In this document: positions 45,886 through 57,696 of the stretch, in pieces
Layout of the letters: every line of letters begins with the position of its first letter
Numbering within the stretch: the first letter of the stretch is position 1
Assembly: GCA_963921935.1 (NCBI GenBank)
Contig: OY998178.1
Coordinates: 201,849,694-201,913,693 of the forward strand
From: Galeruca laticollis
Taxonomy: Eukaryota > Arthropoda > Insecta > Coleoptera > Chrysomelidae
DNA: 64,000 nucleotides
Direction of reading: 5' to 3'
The notes under the pieces: model-generated
Seen by the model: only the letters and a program-made list of their open reading frames with translations
Database searches by the model: none
What the model was told of the DNA's origin: nothing
Position numbers and translations under genes: made by a program

Positions 45886-46681
45886 GTCACATCCAAACCT
45901 GTGTGGATACTTTTAACGCTTTCAATAGTAGCATTAGATTTACTGTTGAAAATGAAACGAACCAACGAATACCTTTTTTGGACATGAGTGTGATTAGATT
46001 GGATGATAACAGAGTTGCTCTGGATTGGTATCAAAAACCCACGGCATCAGGTAGATACCTTAATTATTTTTCGGATCACCCAAAAAATCAAAATATAATA
46101 CTGTGACGGCTTTAAATAACAGAATATTGCATATTTCTGATGACCAGTTTCTACAGAAAAACTTAAATCAATTGTATTCCGTATTTATAAATAATGGGTA
46201 TCCAAAACATATGTTGAAAAAGCTTATATTTAACTCAGACTATTATGACGGACCAAGGGACTTGAATGAAAAACAGGACACTATATATAGAAGGATTCCT
46301 TATGTAAGTTCTTCAACAAACAGAATTGTGTCCGTTTTCAAAGAAATTCCAAATATCAGGATTGCAAAATATACCCCATTAAAGATTTGTAATATATTTA
46401 CGAAACTTAAGGATAAAACACCTATTCTTTACAGCACTAACGTTATTTACGAGATACCGTGGGGTCAATGTGAATGCACATATATTGGTCAAACATCACA
46501 ATGGCTCAAGCAGCGTATAACTTTACACCAGAGTGATTGCCGATTAGGCAAAAACAGATGTGCCACTGTGGAGCACCATAAAAAAACCGGACATATTTTC
46601 GACTTTTGTGGGGTAAAGATTCTTGGTCACTCAATTGTTTCTGGAAATGTATCACATAAAAAGACAAAAAAACAACATTAA
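45884..46681 (+). pseudogene. Penelope-like family 3 fragment (RT thumb + GIY-YIG)
   Basis: Plus-strand frames 45903-46106 and 46103-46681, joined by a frameshift near 46104. The first has IPFLDMSVIRLDDN and YQKPTASGRYLNYFSDHP, the RT thumb entry of Penelope-like elements. The second has HISDDQFLQKNL, NNGYPKHML, then the endonuclease with VIYEIPWGQCECTYIGQTSQ (YIG motif intact) and RITLHQSDC. It differs clearly from families 1 and 2. The RT catalytic core is absent because the fragment begins at the TA repeat. Confidence 0.78.
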
Positions 46682-46984
46682 TTACAAAACAGACACTAAT
46701 CAATTAAGTAACATATACTGTAACATTTTAAATCTGTTATAAACCTGTGTATCTTCCATTGAGTACATTTTAAATGAAATGTTTTGCAGACATATATTCT
46801 TTCAAGTACTCTATTTACGATATTTTACCCTTTTCGGCAAAAAACTAGCTTCAATTAGCAATAATTATTTTATATTTTATACATTCACGTTTTTAATCAG
46901 TACTGTTTTAACCATTTAAATGTTTGTATTACTTGAGGACGTACCCTAATATCTGTAAGTTATTTTTATTTAATTGTGTTGTTT

Positions 46985-48640
46985 TGTCCCTTCCTTAGTC
47001 TCCTTCATTTGTGATAGTGACTCCTAAATATTCGATTTCTTCCACTTTTTCTATTTTGTAGCTTTTGGTTCCATTGCAATTTATAATAATATCGGTTTTT
47101 TCATTATCCTTCATTACCATGTGTTTTGTTTTTTTCTCGTTGATCACTAGACCAATTTCGCTTGCCTTCTCTTCCAGTAGCTTAAATACGCTGAGAAGTT
47201 ATTTCCTGGATCTTGCCATAAGTACTATGTCGTCCGCATATGCTAGACACTGATGTTTATTCCCATAAATTAAACTTCGGGTTTTTATACCACTTTCTCT
47301 TAGTATAATTTCCTGAACTAGGTTGAAGAAGGTTGTGGATAATGGGTCTCCTTGTCTAAGACCTTTCTCTATCTTGAATTCGTTAGAAGTACTGCCCTCC
47401 AAAATTACTTTGCTCTCGGTTTTTCGTATGGTCATTTCCACTAGTCTTCTCAATTTAACTGGTATTTTTAACTTTCTCATTGCCTCATACATTTTTTTTC
47501 TTTTGGTAGTATCATAGGCCTGTCTGTAATCGATGAATAGCATATGCAGACTTGACTTTTGTTCGTAAGCATTCTCCTGAAGTTGTTTCATCATGAAAAT
47601 TTGGTGTATTGTCGATCTATCTGCTTTAAAACCTCCTTGGTATTCTCCAACATTTTCATTGTGGTATTTGTCTAATCGATTTTTAAGTATTTTTGCCCGA
47701 ACTTTGTATGTTACATCTAAAAGTGCTATTCCGTGGTAGTTATCGCATTCTTCCTTGAGACCTTTTTTGTGGATTGGAATTATTAATGCCTTGTTCCAAT
47801 TTTTATGGATTTTTTCTACTCGCCATACTTGTTTCAACAACTGCCATATTCTCTCCATTAATTGTTCGCCTCCATATTTTAAAATTTTTATTAGAATATT
47901 GTTTTCCCCTGCACTCTTATTATTCTTCATATGTTTCAAGCATTCTGTCACCTCCAGTTTTTTTGAGAGCGTTATGGCTAGATCTTCCTCATCACAATTT
48001 TCTTCCTCCGGTTCATTATCATTTTCGTCTAGTTCCTCCTCACCATCATTTAGTAATTCCTCAAAATACTGTGCAAATCTATTTATGTTTTCTTCCCTAT
48101 CCCCTAATAGATATCCCTCTTCGCTATTCAAAAAATAAGGCGCTTTCCGGTTGTGGCATTTCCCTTCTCTTATCTCATGATAAAAATTTCTCACTTCTTT
48201 ATTTTTATAAGCTTCTTCAATTTTTAATAATTCCCTTCCACAGTAATTTCTTTTGTTCTTTTTGCAAATGTGTTTAACTTCTTTCCTTGCTTCTTTATAC
48301 TTTAGTCTATTTTCTTCACTGTTCATCAAACCACTTATCTTTTTTTCTTCCCTTGGGGCACCCTATTTCTTACATATCTCATTACATTTTCTATCTGTGA
48401 CCATTCTTCTTCAAGTTGCTCGACGCAAGGTCTTAAATTTAATTCTCTATTGATTTCTTGTTGGAAGTGATTTACTTTGGTCTCGTCCTTCAATTTTTCT
48501 AAATCGTATTTTTTCCGATTCTTATTATCTTGTTCAATTCTAGGTGGCTTATCTTGTTCCAGTTTTGTAATTACTAAAAAGTGGTCACTATCCGCATCAG
48601 CTCCTCTATAACTTCGTACATCTGTCATAATCGTTTTTAT
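46985..48640 (-). pseudogene. RTE-like LINE fragment with intact YADD
   Basis: In minus orientation it begins near 48640 with the end of the endonuclease (VRSYRGADADSDHFLVI, with the catalytic SDHF motif). It continues after a shift into the RT (47199-48329, 376 codons): NNKSAGENNILIKILKYGG, GGFKADRSTIHQIF, HMLFIDYRQAYD, GLRQGDPLSTTFFNL and CLAYADDIVLM (YADD intact). A stop at 47199 is followed in another frame by the thumb start, with NEKKTKHMVMK and EYLGVTI to about 46985. It is related to the 17.8-21.6 kb element and is truncated at both ends inside the Sola-like transposon. Confidence 0.8.
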
Positions 48641-49320
48641 AAAATAAATTCATTTTACCTCTTCCAGCAACAATTTGAACTATATCGTGTAAATAAACGT
48701 TTTCCTGTTTCAACTTGAATTTTGAACTGTAATCGTTCCATTCGAAAAATTCTTTAAGATCCATCTCTAGGACATTCACTTTTGAAGAATTGGCATTTGA
48801 AACTGCCTTTATGAAATCATTAAAGTCAGAGATTTTATTAAATATTTTCATAGATTTTTCCACCTGGTGGTGGAACGAATCCGCCGACATAAACGTATGC
48901 CCGGGCTCAAAATAATTAATGACAATTTCCTTAGCAACAATAATATTAGACGAATTTATAATATATACTAGGAATGTGAGGAAAGCCCAATTTTTATTTT
49001 CAGCCTAGCAGTTATCCAACCAGAGTATTATTTTGGTTCTGTCTCTATGGATCAAAAAGAATTTATAAAAGGTGCTAATCATATCCTCTTTTTTACGCCC
49101 TCTCATAGCTTCATGCTAGATAGTCGCCGTCGGTTCTAGATTTTTATTCTTCGATCCTACTGGCACAAAACTTTCATTGTATGCAACTAACCTGCCGGTA
49201 AATATAAGTCTTAAATATCTCGCACCTGGGTAACATTATTACCTTTTGTAAATCGACAGAGAAAATAATCTCGTCTTCTGAAACAGGCTTTTCAGCATCA
49301 ATTCCATAATTAATTCTAGC
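48641..49320 (-). pseudogene. Sola-like transposase catalytic core
   Basis: In shifted frames the minus strand gives EDEIIFSVDLQKVIMLPR (49240-49257 encodes VDLQKV, a likely first catalytic Asp). It continues with LVAYNESFVPVGSKN and then LWLDNC (49008-49025, likely second Asp) followed by AENKNWAFLTFLV. HTFMSADSFHHQVEKSMK at about 48860-48900 is the likely third acidic region. The frame at 48606-48890 continues with FFEWNDYSSKFKLK and is cut near 48641 by the RTE-like insertion. Catalytic assignments are my inference from motif order. Confidence 0.6.
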
Positions 49321-50054
49321 TAATTCAGCTTTCTTAATGTGAATTCTCCACTTATTACAGGAATTAAATTATTTTTGTCATGGTCATGTAAACTGAAATG
49401 TTCGCAATGCTCACATTCTTCATGGATCAGTTTGACAAATAATATATTATGTTTACGCAAAACGGACCGATATAAATCATAGCAACAAAAATTCTGGTTT
49501 ATTGAATTGAAGTCGTCATACAAAGCTTGAGCGGACATAACACTGGGAGCGTGTTCGCGTCGATAATGTGAAATTCTTGCCTGGAAGGAACGAATGTGTT
49601 GAATAACTGCGTCCAGATTTTTTCTTATTTGGAGTGTTTTTTCCACGCCTTTTGTCATCCTTAGAGGTAATTATGCTTTTATTTTTCTCCATATTACTTC
49701 CTATTATTTTGTAGTTGCTTTTTTTATAACCCAATGTTGTTAAATAAATATCTTGTATACACAAATAGACTGCCTTTCTTCGTTTTTCAGATAGTACTTG
49801 TTTGATCTAAGGGACTCTTCTTCAACAGTTTTTCTTTTTATTCCACTAGTAACAATGCAACCCATCACAAAGTTTTTTTGGTCGTGTCGGTTCATACTCC
49901 AAAACTGTTTGTTAATGTCAATTCTTCTTAAATTTGTAATATTCTCTATACATTTTTTTACAAGTTTCACCACATGCTTCAAGAACTTTGTGTTTTTTTT
50001 CATCATCTTCACAATCCTTTCTCTTCTCTCAGTTACAGAATATTTATACTTTTT
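49320..50054 (-). pseudogene. Sola-like transposase middle part
   Basis: Three overlapping minus-strand frames read through as one protein. A Cys-containing start is followed by KCIENITNLRRIDINKQFW and SMNRHDQKNFVMGCI, then the KRKTVEEESLRSNKYYLKN segment. LTTLGYKKSNYKIIG follows, then DKRRGKNTPNKK, HIRSFQARISHYRREHAP, DDFNSINQNFCCYDLYRSV, and LIHEECEHCEHFSLHDHD with a Cys/His cluster. The HYRREHAP motif is one I recall from many insect transposase-like proteins. Shifts lie near 49750 and 49640. Confidence 0.62.
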
Positions 50055-51170
50055 GAAGTGAAACTTTTTATGGGACACTAGCGTTTTGTCATGAGAGTTA
50101 ACTCGTCGAGCTAACAAAACTGTTAAACTCCTTGTGAGAGAGGCGGAAAAAATTAACGAAGATCCGCACAAAGAGGAGACGCCGAGAATAGTCGCAGGGC
50201 ATTGTTTATTGATGGCGATCATGTTATTCCGTTTATCAATCCCCACTTCGCTGCGCGAACGATAAAGTGAGAACGCATTCGGGGGGAAAAGGATACAAAA
50301 AGCGCTTAATAATTTCTGCCGATATTGGTATAATCCAGTGCGAAATTAATATAGAAATTGTTTACCTTTAAAATTAAGGCGATAAAAACTAGGAAATTTC
50401 TTTGCATTGTGTATTTATTTGTATTATTTTGAAAAAAATATGTAATAAAACGTAACAAGAGTATTGAAATATATTGAAAAAGGAAATAAACAGGTATACT
50501 TGTCCGTACAGATAAGTTCTGTACTCATTAAAGTTTAAGCATAAACTGTGTTATCTCCTACTTTCCGCATTGAAACCAACGCGCATCGTGGGCGTGTCCA
50601 CTTTCAAACTTTCAGCTATATTTGCTAACCTGTACGTAGAAGAGCAAGTAAGTCTCAGTTCATCAGAGAAAGTCGTTGTAACTAGTGTTGCTTTGTTTAT
50701 GGAAATATTTTTGAAGTGAAACTTTTTATGGGACACTACAGAGGTTTTGGTTACGAGGTAATCTCGTAAAGGCTAACAAGTTTTGTGAAGCTCTAATTAT
50801 CATTTGTACTTAAACTTAGTGAGATAAACGCAGCGCTGTTCTCTCCTTCTGTCATCACTCGACTCGATTTAAAATCAAACGAAAAACGCGGGTTCGATAC
50901 CCCCATGGGCGGCCAGAACTTTTCTTAAGTATTAAAAAGGAAGGATACGTAATATGCATTCAAATTTCTTAAAAAGAATATTTACTTTTGTTTGTCTTTT
51001 ATTGTAAATAGTTTTTTATAGTCTATCCGAAAAATTATTGTTTTTATTTTGGAAATAATTTTTGTTTTAATTTTTTTAAATTATAGTTTTTTATGTTGTT
51101 GATATTTATGAATTCTCTTTGTACACTCATTGGCGGTTATTGCGTCATAAAACATAAAAAGTTTCACTTC
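50055..51170. mobile_element. Short insertion bounded by 18-bp inverted motif
   Basis: GAAGTGAAACTTTTTATG occurs at 50055-50072 and 50713-50730 and inverted at 51153-51170. It separates the transposase middle part from its N-terminal part, so it looks like an insertion, perhaps two nested or tandem MITE-like units. After each direct copy GGGACACTA and a diverged AACTCGT..GCTAACAA segment follow. No ORF with family features and no clear target duplication. Confidence 0.45.
50888..50918 (+). other. tRNA T-arm/acceptor-like sequence
   Basis: GCGGGTTCGATACCCCC carries a B-box-like TTCGATACC core with flanking GGG/CCC pairing, followed by ATGGGCGGCCA, which resembles an acceptor 3' strand ending in CCA. 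No matching 5' half (expected CGCCCAT) lies upstream within a tRNA length. It may be a tRNA fragment or a SINE-type promoter remnant. Confidence 0.3.
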
Positions 51171-51178
51171 TGACGCTG

Positions 51179-52045
51179 TTAGTTTTCGACTGACGCATAA
51201 ATCTTGTTTCTTTTTCTTAGCGTTCCCTTTTTCGTGTATTCTGTTTCAATCACTTCAGAATTTTTGTCACTGTCCTCGTTCTCTACTTCTTCAACAATTG
51301 AAGGATTATCGTCATTATCAAATATGTTAGTATTGATATCATCAACTTCAGGTTGATAATAAGGGTCATCATTATTATGGTCGCTGCTCTCGCTATCACT
51401 ATTTCTAGATTTGGGTTCATATGAATTATCATCAAGCGGCGGCACAGTTTGAAAATCTGCACAATTTTCCCCTTCGTTACATTGATTGTGTAAGTAGTCT
51501 GCTACTACAATAACATTGGACTCAATTTCCGTAATATTCTCTACCAAACCAGCTGCAGTAACTGTACTGTTATCCGGAATCACATTGAAAAGTTCTGTAT
51601 AAACAGGTTTTTCGGAAGGATATTCTTGATTTGCTTTGAAATCTGAGATAATATAATATTTTTTAGTTTCAGTTTCGAAAACTATTGATTGAAACAAATA
51701 TCTAATTCATTTTTTTCTTTTGCACACCTGGTAGGTCTGTATCTATTTTTTTAATAAGATGCTCAGTCCAAAATAATACTGACTTACTCAAATTCAAATT
51801 ATCTGCAGCGGTATAATTGTCAGGAAATGTAACTGGAGTATTATCAGTAAGACAATCTATGTTAACCACTGAAACTGGATTTTCAAGTACATTTACTTCA
51901 TACAATGATAATAATACTCCTTTTTTTATTATTAGAGAGGCCATCAGGAACAACTTCACAGTTTTCTTTATCCTGGGCAATGACATTACTTTGAAAAGCA
52001 ATCCCTGCATTTTGCATAATTAATTTTGTTCGGTTTGAACCCATT
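51179..52045 (-). pseudogene. Sola-like transposase N-terminal part
   Basis: From ATG at 52045 (MGSNRTKLIMQNAG), through shifts, this covers frames 51702-52010 and 51179-51697. The latter is very acidic (many Asp, Glu, Ser and Asn; ESSDHNNDDPYYQPEVDD) and ends in a basic KKGTLRKRNKIYASVEN and a stop. An acidic/low-complexity head followed by a basic stretch precedes the Cys cluster in the related fragment at 44.5 kb. The next expected residues are displaced to 50054 by the insertion at 50055-51170. Confidence 0.55.
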
Positions 52046-52568
52046 CTGTAGAAAACATTTGAGATTAGAAATTACTAATAACAAAAAATTAATTGATTTC
52101 AGAACTCACCTGATTTTATCAGTAAAATCTATAGTTATGCAACATACATGAACATGTCAATTGTAAATTAACAAAAAAATTTTAATATCTTATTTATATT
52201 TATCATTATTGATTAATTTATTTACGTATTCAAGCGTGAAACAACACTTCTAAAAAGTCACCAACATACTAAGGCATGTTGGCGTAAAGTGTGGATAACC
52301 TAAGGTATTCTTGGCGTAAGTACAATTCACTAAGAATTTTAGCGGTAACTGCTGTAGATACGCCCATAATAACTTAGTATGTGTTGCTCACCGCAAAACG
52401 CCTTATGGTTTCAATAAAAACTGGACAAATTTGTGGATACCGCTGAAATAAAATCAGATTTTGAATAGTATGCTAACAAGATACCACTTTAATACCTTAG
52501 TAAAAGGTGTATTTTGAACCCTAGTTTCTCATGACGGGCAAATGTCAATTTCCCTTAAATGTGCATTG

Positions 52569-52593
52569 ACCGCTTCTGCGCTTAGTACGGCAG
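52569..52593 (-). repeat. Sola-like element, right TIR
   Basis: The exact reverse complement of 45147-45171, followed by TAAT (52594-52597). Confidence 0.85.
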
Positions 52594-52743
52594 TAATCTT
52601 TAGCGCTAAGTAAAATTTAATTCACACAAGCCATTTTTAAATTTACGTTATACGTTATTTTTAGGTTAGCTTATCAGTTTATTTACATATTAGTGACGTT
52701 CGACACAAGAAAAATGAATTGTTGACGTTCTTAGTTAGATACA

Positions 52744-55066
52744 TTTAACGAATTCGGTTACATTTCCACGATTATTAATCCAACAAGAATACAGGGTGGA
52801 CGTAGTTCATGCATTGACCACATATTTTTAAAATCCAAATTCAACGTACTCGATCAAATACTGCCCCTAGTATTGCAAACCGACATTACAGATCATTTCT
52901 CAACAATACTACAGAGAGTACTGGAAAATATCAAATGCCCCAAGAAACGAGAAATAGTGAAATACAAAGATGAAACAAAACTTAAAAATACAATCAGACA
53001 AAAATCTTGGGATTTCTTATACTTAAATCCAGATCCTAACAATGCAACAAATACTTTCATTGAAACACTTTAAAAATATATAGACGACTGTATATATACA
53101 AAAAAATGTAAAAGGAAAAACACGAAGATCGCCCCTTGGATGACAAATGCTTTACTCACCTCAACTACCACAAAAAATAAAATGGCTCATCTTTTGTGAA
53201 GAAACCCAAATGACGACGAACTAAAACTACAATACAAAAAATATAGAAACAAATTGTCGACTCCAATTGAAAAAAGTGAGCTCAAATACTATAAACACAA
53301 AATCGAACTCAAGAAATCAAACACAAAAGCTTTATGGAATGTGGTTCAAGAAGTAAGTAACACCAAAAAATCGAGGATCTCTATTGATAATATTGAAAAT
53401 GAACTAGGAGAATTAATAACAAGTCTTAAGGAGATCGCAAACGAATTCAATACCTCATTCAATGGCACTGGGAAAAGACTTGCTCAAAATATAAACCCAG
53501 ATCCTAACTACAAAATCAATAGACCCTCCCTTACAAACTCAATTACACTCCTACTCACAAACACACTTGAAGTAAACAGCATTATTCAAGAGTTGAAAAA
53601 CCACAAAGCCGTGGGATCAGACGAAATCCAAACGGAAGCGCTCATCAAAGTTATCGCGTCATTAATAACTGAACCAATAACTTACATCTTCAACAAATGC
53701 ATAGAAACTGGTATCTGGCCTAGAGCATTCAAACATTCAGTTATCATTCCAATATATAAAAAAGGTAACAAAAAACTGACAGAAAGTTATAGACCCCTTT
53801 CATTAATCACCCACTTATCAAAAATATTCGAGAAACTTCTAAAAAACAGAATACAAAATATAATATACTTTCCGAAAGACAATATGGTTTTCGATAAAAA
53901 ACGTTCACTCAATATGCTATTCTGACCCTTTCTGAAAAAATATATAACTCGTTAAACAACAACAAACCCTGTCTATGTGTTTTCATTGATTTATCGGAAG
54001 CATTTGATACTGTTAGCCACGAGTTGCTCTTTCAGTCGCTGGAGGACATCGGTATCAGAAATACTTGCTTAGATTTATTCAAAAGTTATGTTACGAATAG
54101 GTATCAGACAGTCCGAATAAACGGTGTCGACAGTAAATCGTTAGTCGTACAATATGGAGTGCCTCAAGGTACGGTCCTCGGACCCTCACATTTCAACACT
54201 ACATGAATGGATTGTTTCATGGGAAAAGCAGAGGTAACATTATCGGTTTCGCAGACGATACCGCGATTTTCTACGAGGCGGATACCTGGACAGAACTAAA
54301 ATAAATAGTAGAAACGGACTTTATTATCATTAAAAAATCGCTTGCTAGTAGGTTGCTAATTATAAACTTTCAAAAAACCAACTTCCTACCTTTCAGTTGT
54401 AATAAAACAAATCCTCCTCACTTAACTCAGCTTAACATCCTCGATGGTCAAAACAATCTTACAATTACAGTCGAAAGTAACATAAAGTACTTAGGAGTCA
54501 TAGTAGACTGGCACATGACATGGGACATACACATCAACTATGTAGCCAAAAAACTACAATGTATCCTTCATAAATTAAGATACATGAAAAAAATCCTTCC
54601 TGTTCATCATTTGCTCAAACTATATCATGCACTTGTTGAAAGTCACTTTCGATACGGTTTATTAGCATGGGGAGGTGCGCTAAAATCCCACATCCGACCC
54701 CTTGAAGTTCTACAACGACGATTCCTCAGAATTATTCTGAGTAAAAACTCAAGATATCCGAGTGATCTACTATTTCAAGAATCAGAGGTACTCGACCTTC
54801 AACAACTCTATTACTACAATGTCAACATGAAGTACTATACAACACAACACTCGTCAAACTTACCAAAACATACCTATAACCTTAGACAAAGAAATAACTA
54901 TGTAATACCACAAATAACAAAATCACTGCTGAGAACTAGTTTTTCTTACAACGCTCCAAAAATGTTCAATACTTTACCTGAAACAATTCGCGCTATACCC
55001 AACTCATTCCAATTCAAAAAACAGCTGAAAATGTTCATGAAGAGATCTGAAGCTCGAGTCTTTTGA
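52744..55066 (+). pseudogene. CR1/Jockey-group LINE ORF2 remnant (EN end + RT)
   Basis: Frames in order: the endonuclease end with SSCIDHIF and ITDHF (His motif), a linker (53254-53925) with KNHKAVGSDEIQTEAL, PRAFKHSVIIPIYKKG and SYRPLSLITHLSKIFEKLL, then LCVFIDLSEAFDTVSH (about 53975-54020), VQYGVPQGTVLGP (54150-54185) and GFADDTAIFYE (FADD at 54248-54259). The thumb and C-terminal domain are intact in one frame (54353-55066), with KYLGVIVDWHMTWDIHI and RYGLLAWGGA. At least three shifts or stops break the RT. The C-terminal YNLRQRNNY segment suits CR1/Jockey-group elements. Confidence 0.8.
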
Positions 55067-55150
55067 GAATGATTATTTTAACCAATCAGTATTGACCAAG
55101 AAGCTTCCTCGTTATATTTCGTATACATTTTTATCTCTATCCCATTTCCG

Positions 55151-55447
55151 TGTGTGTTAAATATGAATACGCCTCAAGAAATATTGTTATTTTATTACAT
55201 TTTATATATATTTTATTATTCACACTTTTACCCATATCAAAATTGTTGTTGTAACCGACTAACATTCCAATTTATTTGTAATATTATATGTCCTCTGTGT
55301 GTTAAATATGAATACGCCTCAAGTAAATTGTTATTTTATTACATTTTCACATTTTATATATATTTTATCTTTCACAGTTTTACTCATATCAAAATTGTTG
55401 TTGTAACCGACTAACATTCCAATTTATCTGTAGTATTATATGTCCTA
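55151..55447 (+). repeat. LINE 3' UTR tandem duplication, ~145-bp unit
   Basis: TGTGTGTTAAATATGAATAC starts both units (55151 and 55296). Both share AAAATTGTTGTTGTAACCGA and end in a TATTATATGTCCT-like stretch. The second copy has a short insertion. Open frames read here are artefacts of the repeat. Confidence 0.9.
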
Positions 55448-56039
55448 AACTGGTGAATAATAGCTATTTGTGTATTAAGAGCGGAAAGTGATACTTTACC
55501 GCTTGAGGCAATCTGCCGAAAGCGGCAACGCACTTTCTGCTAGAATTGCACACAAGATTTTTTCTACGATCACCTTATTTTTAGACAAATAATTAAAAAA
55601 AACCTGAAAAAGCTTTTTAGTGCGTCCCAAAGCTCTTCGTGTTCTAAATAAATCTGTACCGCGAATTTCCACGTACCATAGTTCTCGATCAGCGGAAGCT
55701 GGCTCATGATATCACTTATTAACACAACAAATTACAAACTCCAGAAGCTTCAATGGTGTCTGTGTCTGTGTCCATAACCTCTTGCAATTTGATGTTTTGA
55801 GTCAAGGTTTCGAGAAGAAAAATCACTTAATGTATCAAAAACGGCGTAAAAGCAACTAATGGCAATTTAAAACTTACAAAAGTCGTAAACAACATTAAAA
55901 TGACATTTACAAGGTTAAACAAATTGAGGTTCGAAAAATATTGGGAGTAATTAGTTATATACTTTGAATATTTTTAAATATTAACTACAACTAGAAATGA
56001 CTAAAATGACGTCTGAATTGGTCTAATCTGTAAGGTCTT

Positions 56040-56245
56040 ATAACACTGCGCCGTCGTGCTCGAAGAATCGCGCGTGTTTGAAAGACCAGTTATCCACGAA
56101 TACTTCACGCTATTTTTTTTATTGGCGCACTTTGACTTACTACAAAAAAATGGAAGTCCGTCCTCGATGCCCAGCTAAGTTTCATTTCATAAAAGTGCAT
56201 CCTCGATGGCCAGTCAACTTTCGTAAAAGTCCGTCCTAAGTAGTA
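56040..56245 (-). mobile_element. MITE-like repeat, copy 2
   Basis: The inverse of 36220-36500: it shares CGTCGTGCTCGAAGAATCGC, AGTTATCCACGAATACTT and two copies of a TCCTCGATG(C/G)CCAG unit. One arm of the hairpin is missing here, so this copy is shorter. Confidence 0.65.
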
Positions 56246-57696
56246 TTTATTTAAAAATGTATATGGATTGATTCCCTCGGGGATTAAATGGGTCCCAGCC
56301 GCGGGATTAAATGGGTTACTTAAGTCGCTTGGTGTATAATGTACTATTAATATACCTATTATTTACTAACTTTCTTTAGTTTATTGTAAATGAAAACATG
56401 TGAGCGGAAAAGTGCGCTCTAGAGCGGAAATAATGTCAAATTATGACAGATCACGGAAAACATCAACTTTGCAGTTAGATTTGAGTGTGCAAAAGCCTAC
56501 TTTGGGTAGTGATCGTAGGAAAATATTATTTTTATAACATTTTATTTTGTGATACTTAGTACTGTTGTTCGTTCATGTTGTTTGTAGTTTATAACATTAT
56601 TGTATTGACTTCACTCCAATGATATGCATAGTTCTACTGTATTTAGGCCTAATTATAATTTGAAATTCCTTGTGTCGTTGATTCAGTTTTATACATATAA
56701 TTTATAGTGTTTTTATTTATATTGAATTCAAATAGTTTATAACTAGTATTGTTGTATGTGACCATTGTATATGATTAAATTGTATTTTTTGCGAAACAAG
56801 TGTAATAACACTTATCGCCAACCTACTTTATGCGTTTTCGCGCATAATTCAAAGTAGATAGAATAAAATGCAATATATAGCAGATTTGTACCTACATTGT
56901 AGTGATAAATTTTTTTTTAAGTTTCATTCTATTTTTCAAATAACTTTGACAACTTGCTGAAGTTCTCATATAACATATTCCACTGTTCTTCCTTGCAAAA
57001 CTATTTAGACTGCCTTTGCATTATCAATAACAACAATTTTATAAAGCATGGCATTTGTAGATACGTAATGTGATTTACTCATGTTATAAGTATGCCTTTA
57101 TAGTTCACCATAAAAATACCTAGTATCGCTTGTAATGTGGAAGACGTTTTCTAACATAAATTTTTAAACTCCGAAACTATAAAGTAGCGTAGGTCATATA
57201 AAGTTTGGCACTGGAAAAAAATTCACAGAAAATAATCATTATTCATCACTCATTATATCAGTGAAAACCCAAAATGACGAGGTCAGAGGCAAACAAATTC
57301 GCAATAAGTACTCCGACATTAGATAAGCTTGGCATCATGCATTGGTATTTTTAGGAACTGATATTCTAGCAATATCTCAGTATAGAAATCTGGAACAAGA
57401 GAATATTATTTATCCAAAATCACTATATTATAAGGTCATAATTCAACTCCTTGAAGTCATTCAACTGGACTCTAAAACAGTGATAAACGATAAAATAAAT
57501 TATGAAACAATCAAAATGAATTCATTTATTTGTTAATCTGTATATCAATATTCATGCTAATTGACAAAACATTGGTAAACTTTCTTTTGCTTTATTGAGG
57601 AACATAAATCAACATCAACCATGGCTGTAATTGAACTTCCACAAGAAGATTCACCGGCATGGTTTATTGCAATTTTTTTCTCAGCTTCTCTCTGAA

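Larger units (their letters stand above)
45147..52593 (-). mobile_element. Sola-like DNA transposon with nested insertions
   Basis: Perfect 25-bp inverted repeats (45147-45171 and 52569-52593, starting CTGCCGTACTAAGCGCAGAA) are each flanked by TAAT (45143-45146 and 52594-52597), a 4-bp target duplication. The minus strand between them encodes pieces of one transposase from N-terminus (52045) to C-terminus (about 45617). Insertions inside are a (TA)n run plus a Penelope fragment (45.83-46.7 kb), an RTE-like fragment (46.99-48.64 kb) and a short element (50055-51170). A 4-bp duplication fits what is known of the Sola superfamily. Without the insertions the element would be roughly 3.5-4 kb. Confidence 0.72.
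52744..55450 (+). mobile_element. CR1/Jockey-group LINE, 5'-truncated
   Basis: It begins inside the endonuclease (TIINPTRIQGG, then SCIDHIF, near 52770-52830) and runs through the reverse transcriptase to a stop at 55064-55066. A 3' UTR made of two tandem ~145-bp units ends near 55447. Upstream coding sequence is absent, typical of 5' truncation on insertion. No poly(A) is visible. Confidence 0.78.

Noticed and set aside
47755..48453. Plus-strand frames rich in Ser, Phe and Leu
   Set aside because: Antisense of the RTE-like RT fragment.
50888..50960. A complete tRNA gene
   Set aside because: Only the T-arm and acceptor 3' side are present; no 5' half can pair with it.
55154..55414. 86-codon plus-strand frame with an internal repeat
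   Set aside because: It is the translated 3' UTR tandem duplication of the LINE.
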